Shown here in pieces: positions 63,799 to 64,000 of a DNA stretch of 64,000 nt (position 1 is its first letter; every line of letters starts with the position of its first letter). Source of the DNA: Nevskiaceae bacterium. Its GTDB lineage: Bacteria > Pseudomonadota > Gammaproteobacteria > Nevskiales > Nevskiaceae. A model generated the notes under the pieces. It was not told the DNA's origin. It did not search any database and saw only the letters and a list, made by a program, of their open reading frames with translations. The translations under genes were made by a program, and so were the position numbers. The stretch lies in contig SCVA01000039.1 of NCBI GenBank assembly GCA_004297005.1, positions 1 to 64,000 on the forward strand, written 5' to 3'.

Positions 63799-64000
63799 AT
63801 GAGCGAACCCACGACTCCCTCCGCCTCAGAGACCAGTCGGCACAACATTGTTGCCGGCGGCATGGGCTTCCAGATTCGCGCCTTCAAGGACAGCGCCGCC
63901 CGGTGGGTGGTGTGGATCGGCGGACTCGGCGTCATCGCCGCGCTGATGCTGATCTTCTTTTACCTGGTTTCGGAAGTGGCGCCGCTGTTCGAGCCTGCGG
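63799..64000 (+). CDS. pstC: PstC, phosphate ABC permease, N-terminal part
   Basis: The frame is open to the window end. ATG 63799 reads MSEPTTPSASETSRHNIVAGG; ATG 63781 is an in-frame alternative. RAFKDSAARWVVWIGGLGVIAALMLIFFYLVSEVAPLF is a long first membrane helix of the type found in the extended PstC of pseudomonads and xanthomonads. The rest lies outside the window. Confidence 0.85.
   Translation, partial: MSEPTTPSASETSRHNIVAGGMGFQIRAFKDSAARWVVWIGGLGVIAALMLIFFYLVSEVAPLFEPA

Overview
The window is a high-GC chromosomal segment (roughly two thirds G+C by eye) from a gammaproteobacterium. The gene orders tolQRAB-pal-cpoB-queE-queC-tRNA(Lys) and ispB/rplU-rpmA-obg-proB-rpsT-murJ-ribF-ileS-lspA-ispH-pilE resemble those remembered from Pseudomonas. 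The prpB-prpC-acnD-prpF operon, a SUF operon led by an Rrf2 regulator, a short FeoB and the divergence of many proteins suggest a relative of Xanthomonadales/Nevskiales rather than a true Pseudomonas; that placement is inference. No insertion sequence, prophage, CRISPR array or rRNA was seen.

Layout. 1-4513: Tol-Pal envelope system. 4528-5900: 7-deazaguanine (queuosine precursor) genes queE and queC, followed on the minus strand by tRNA-Lys and tRNA-Pro. 6256-12755: methylcitrate cycle operon for propionyl-CoA, with an SRPBCC-domain gene inserted before prpF. 12842-15151: feoA-feoB plus a small Cys-rich membrane protein, under a Fur-box-like site. 15215-17876: YdbH-family envelope protein and YdbL-family lipoprotein. 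17957-19573: a lone exported beta-helix protein. 19790-20851 (minus): ispB with tRNA-Pro directly behind it. 21017-23870: rplU, rpmA, obgE and proB. 23972-31230: rpsT (minus), murJ, ribF, ileS, lspA and ispH.

31240-48051 is the most unusual part. It holds two complete type IV minor-pilin cassettes (fimT/fimU, pilV, pilW, pilX, pilY1, pilE) transcribed divergently from a shared 466-bp gap, plus an orphan third FimT/GspH pseudopilin. The two PilY1 proteins differ sharply. The minus-strand one has lost the VWA MIDAS residues but keeps the propeller calcium loop, and carries a long domain of 36 cysteines spaced almost entirely by 4, 7 or 11 residues. The plus-strand one keeps the MIDAS but lacks a canonical calcium loop, and has a different Cys-rich insert.

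48190-53657 (minus): rrf2-sufB-tautomerase-sufC-sufD-sufS, with an IscR-type palindrome in front of the regulator gene. 53766-57872: small enzymes, including a thioesterase, a DUF3293 protein, two alpha/beta hydrolases and an FMN reductase, plus two uncharacterised small proteins. 57967-59088: a stand-alone FabH-like ketosynthase behind a 14-bp palindrome. 59108-64000: Pho regulon (phoB, phoR, pstS, phosphate porin, start of pstC) with Pho boxes upstream of phoB and pstS.
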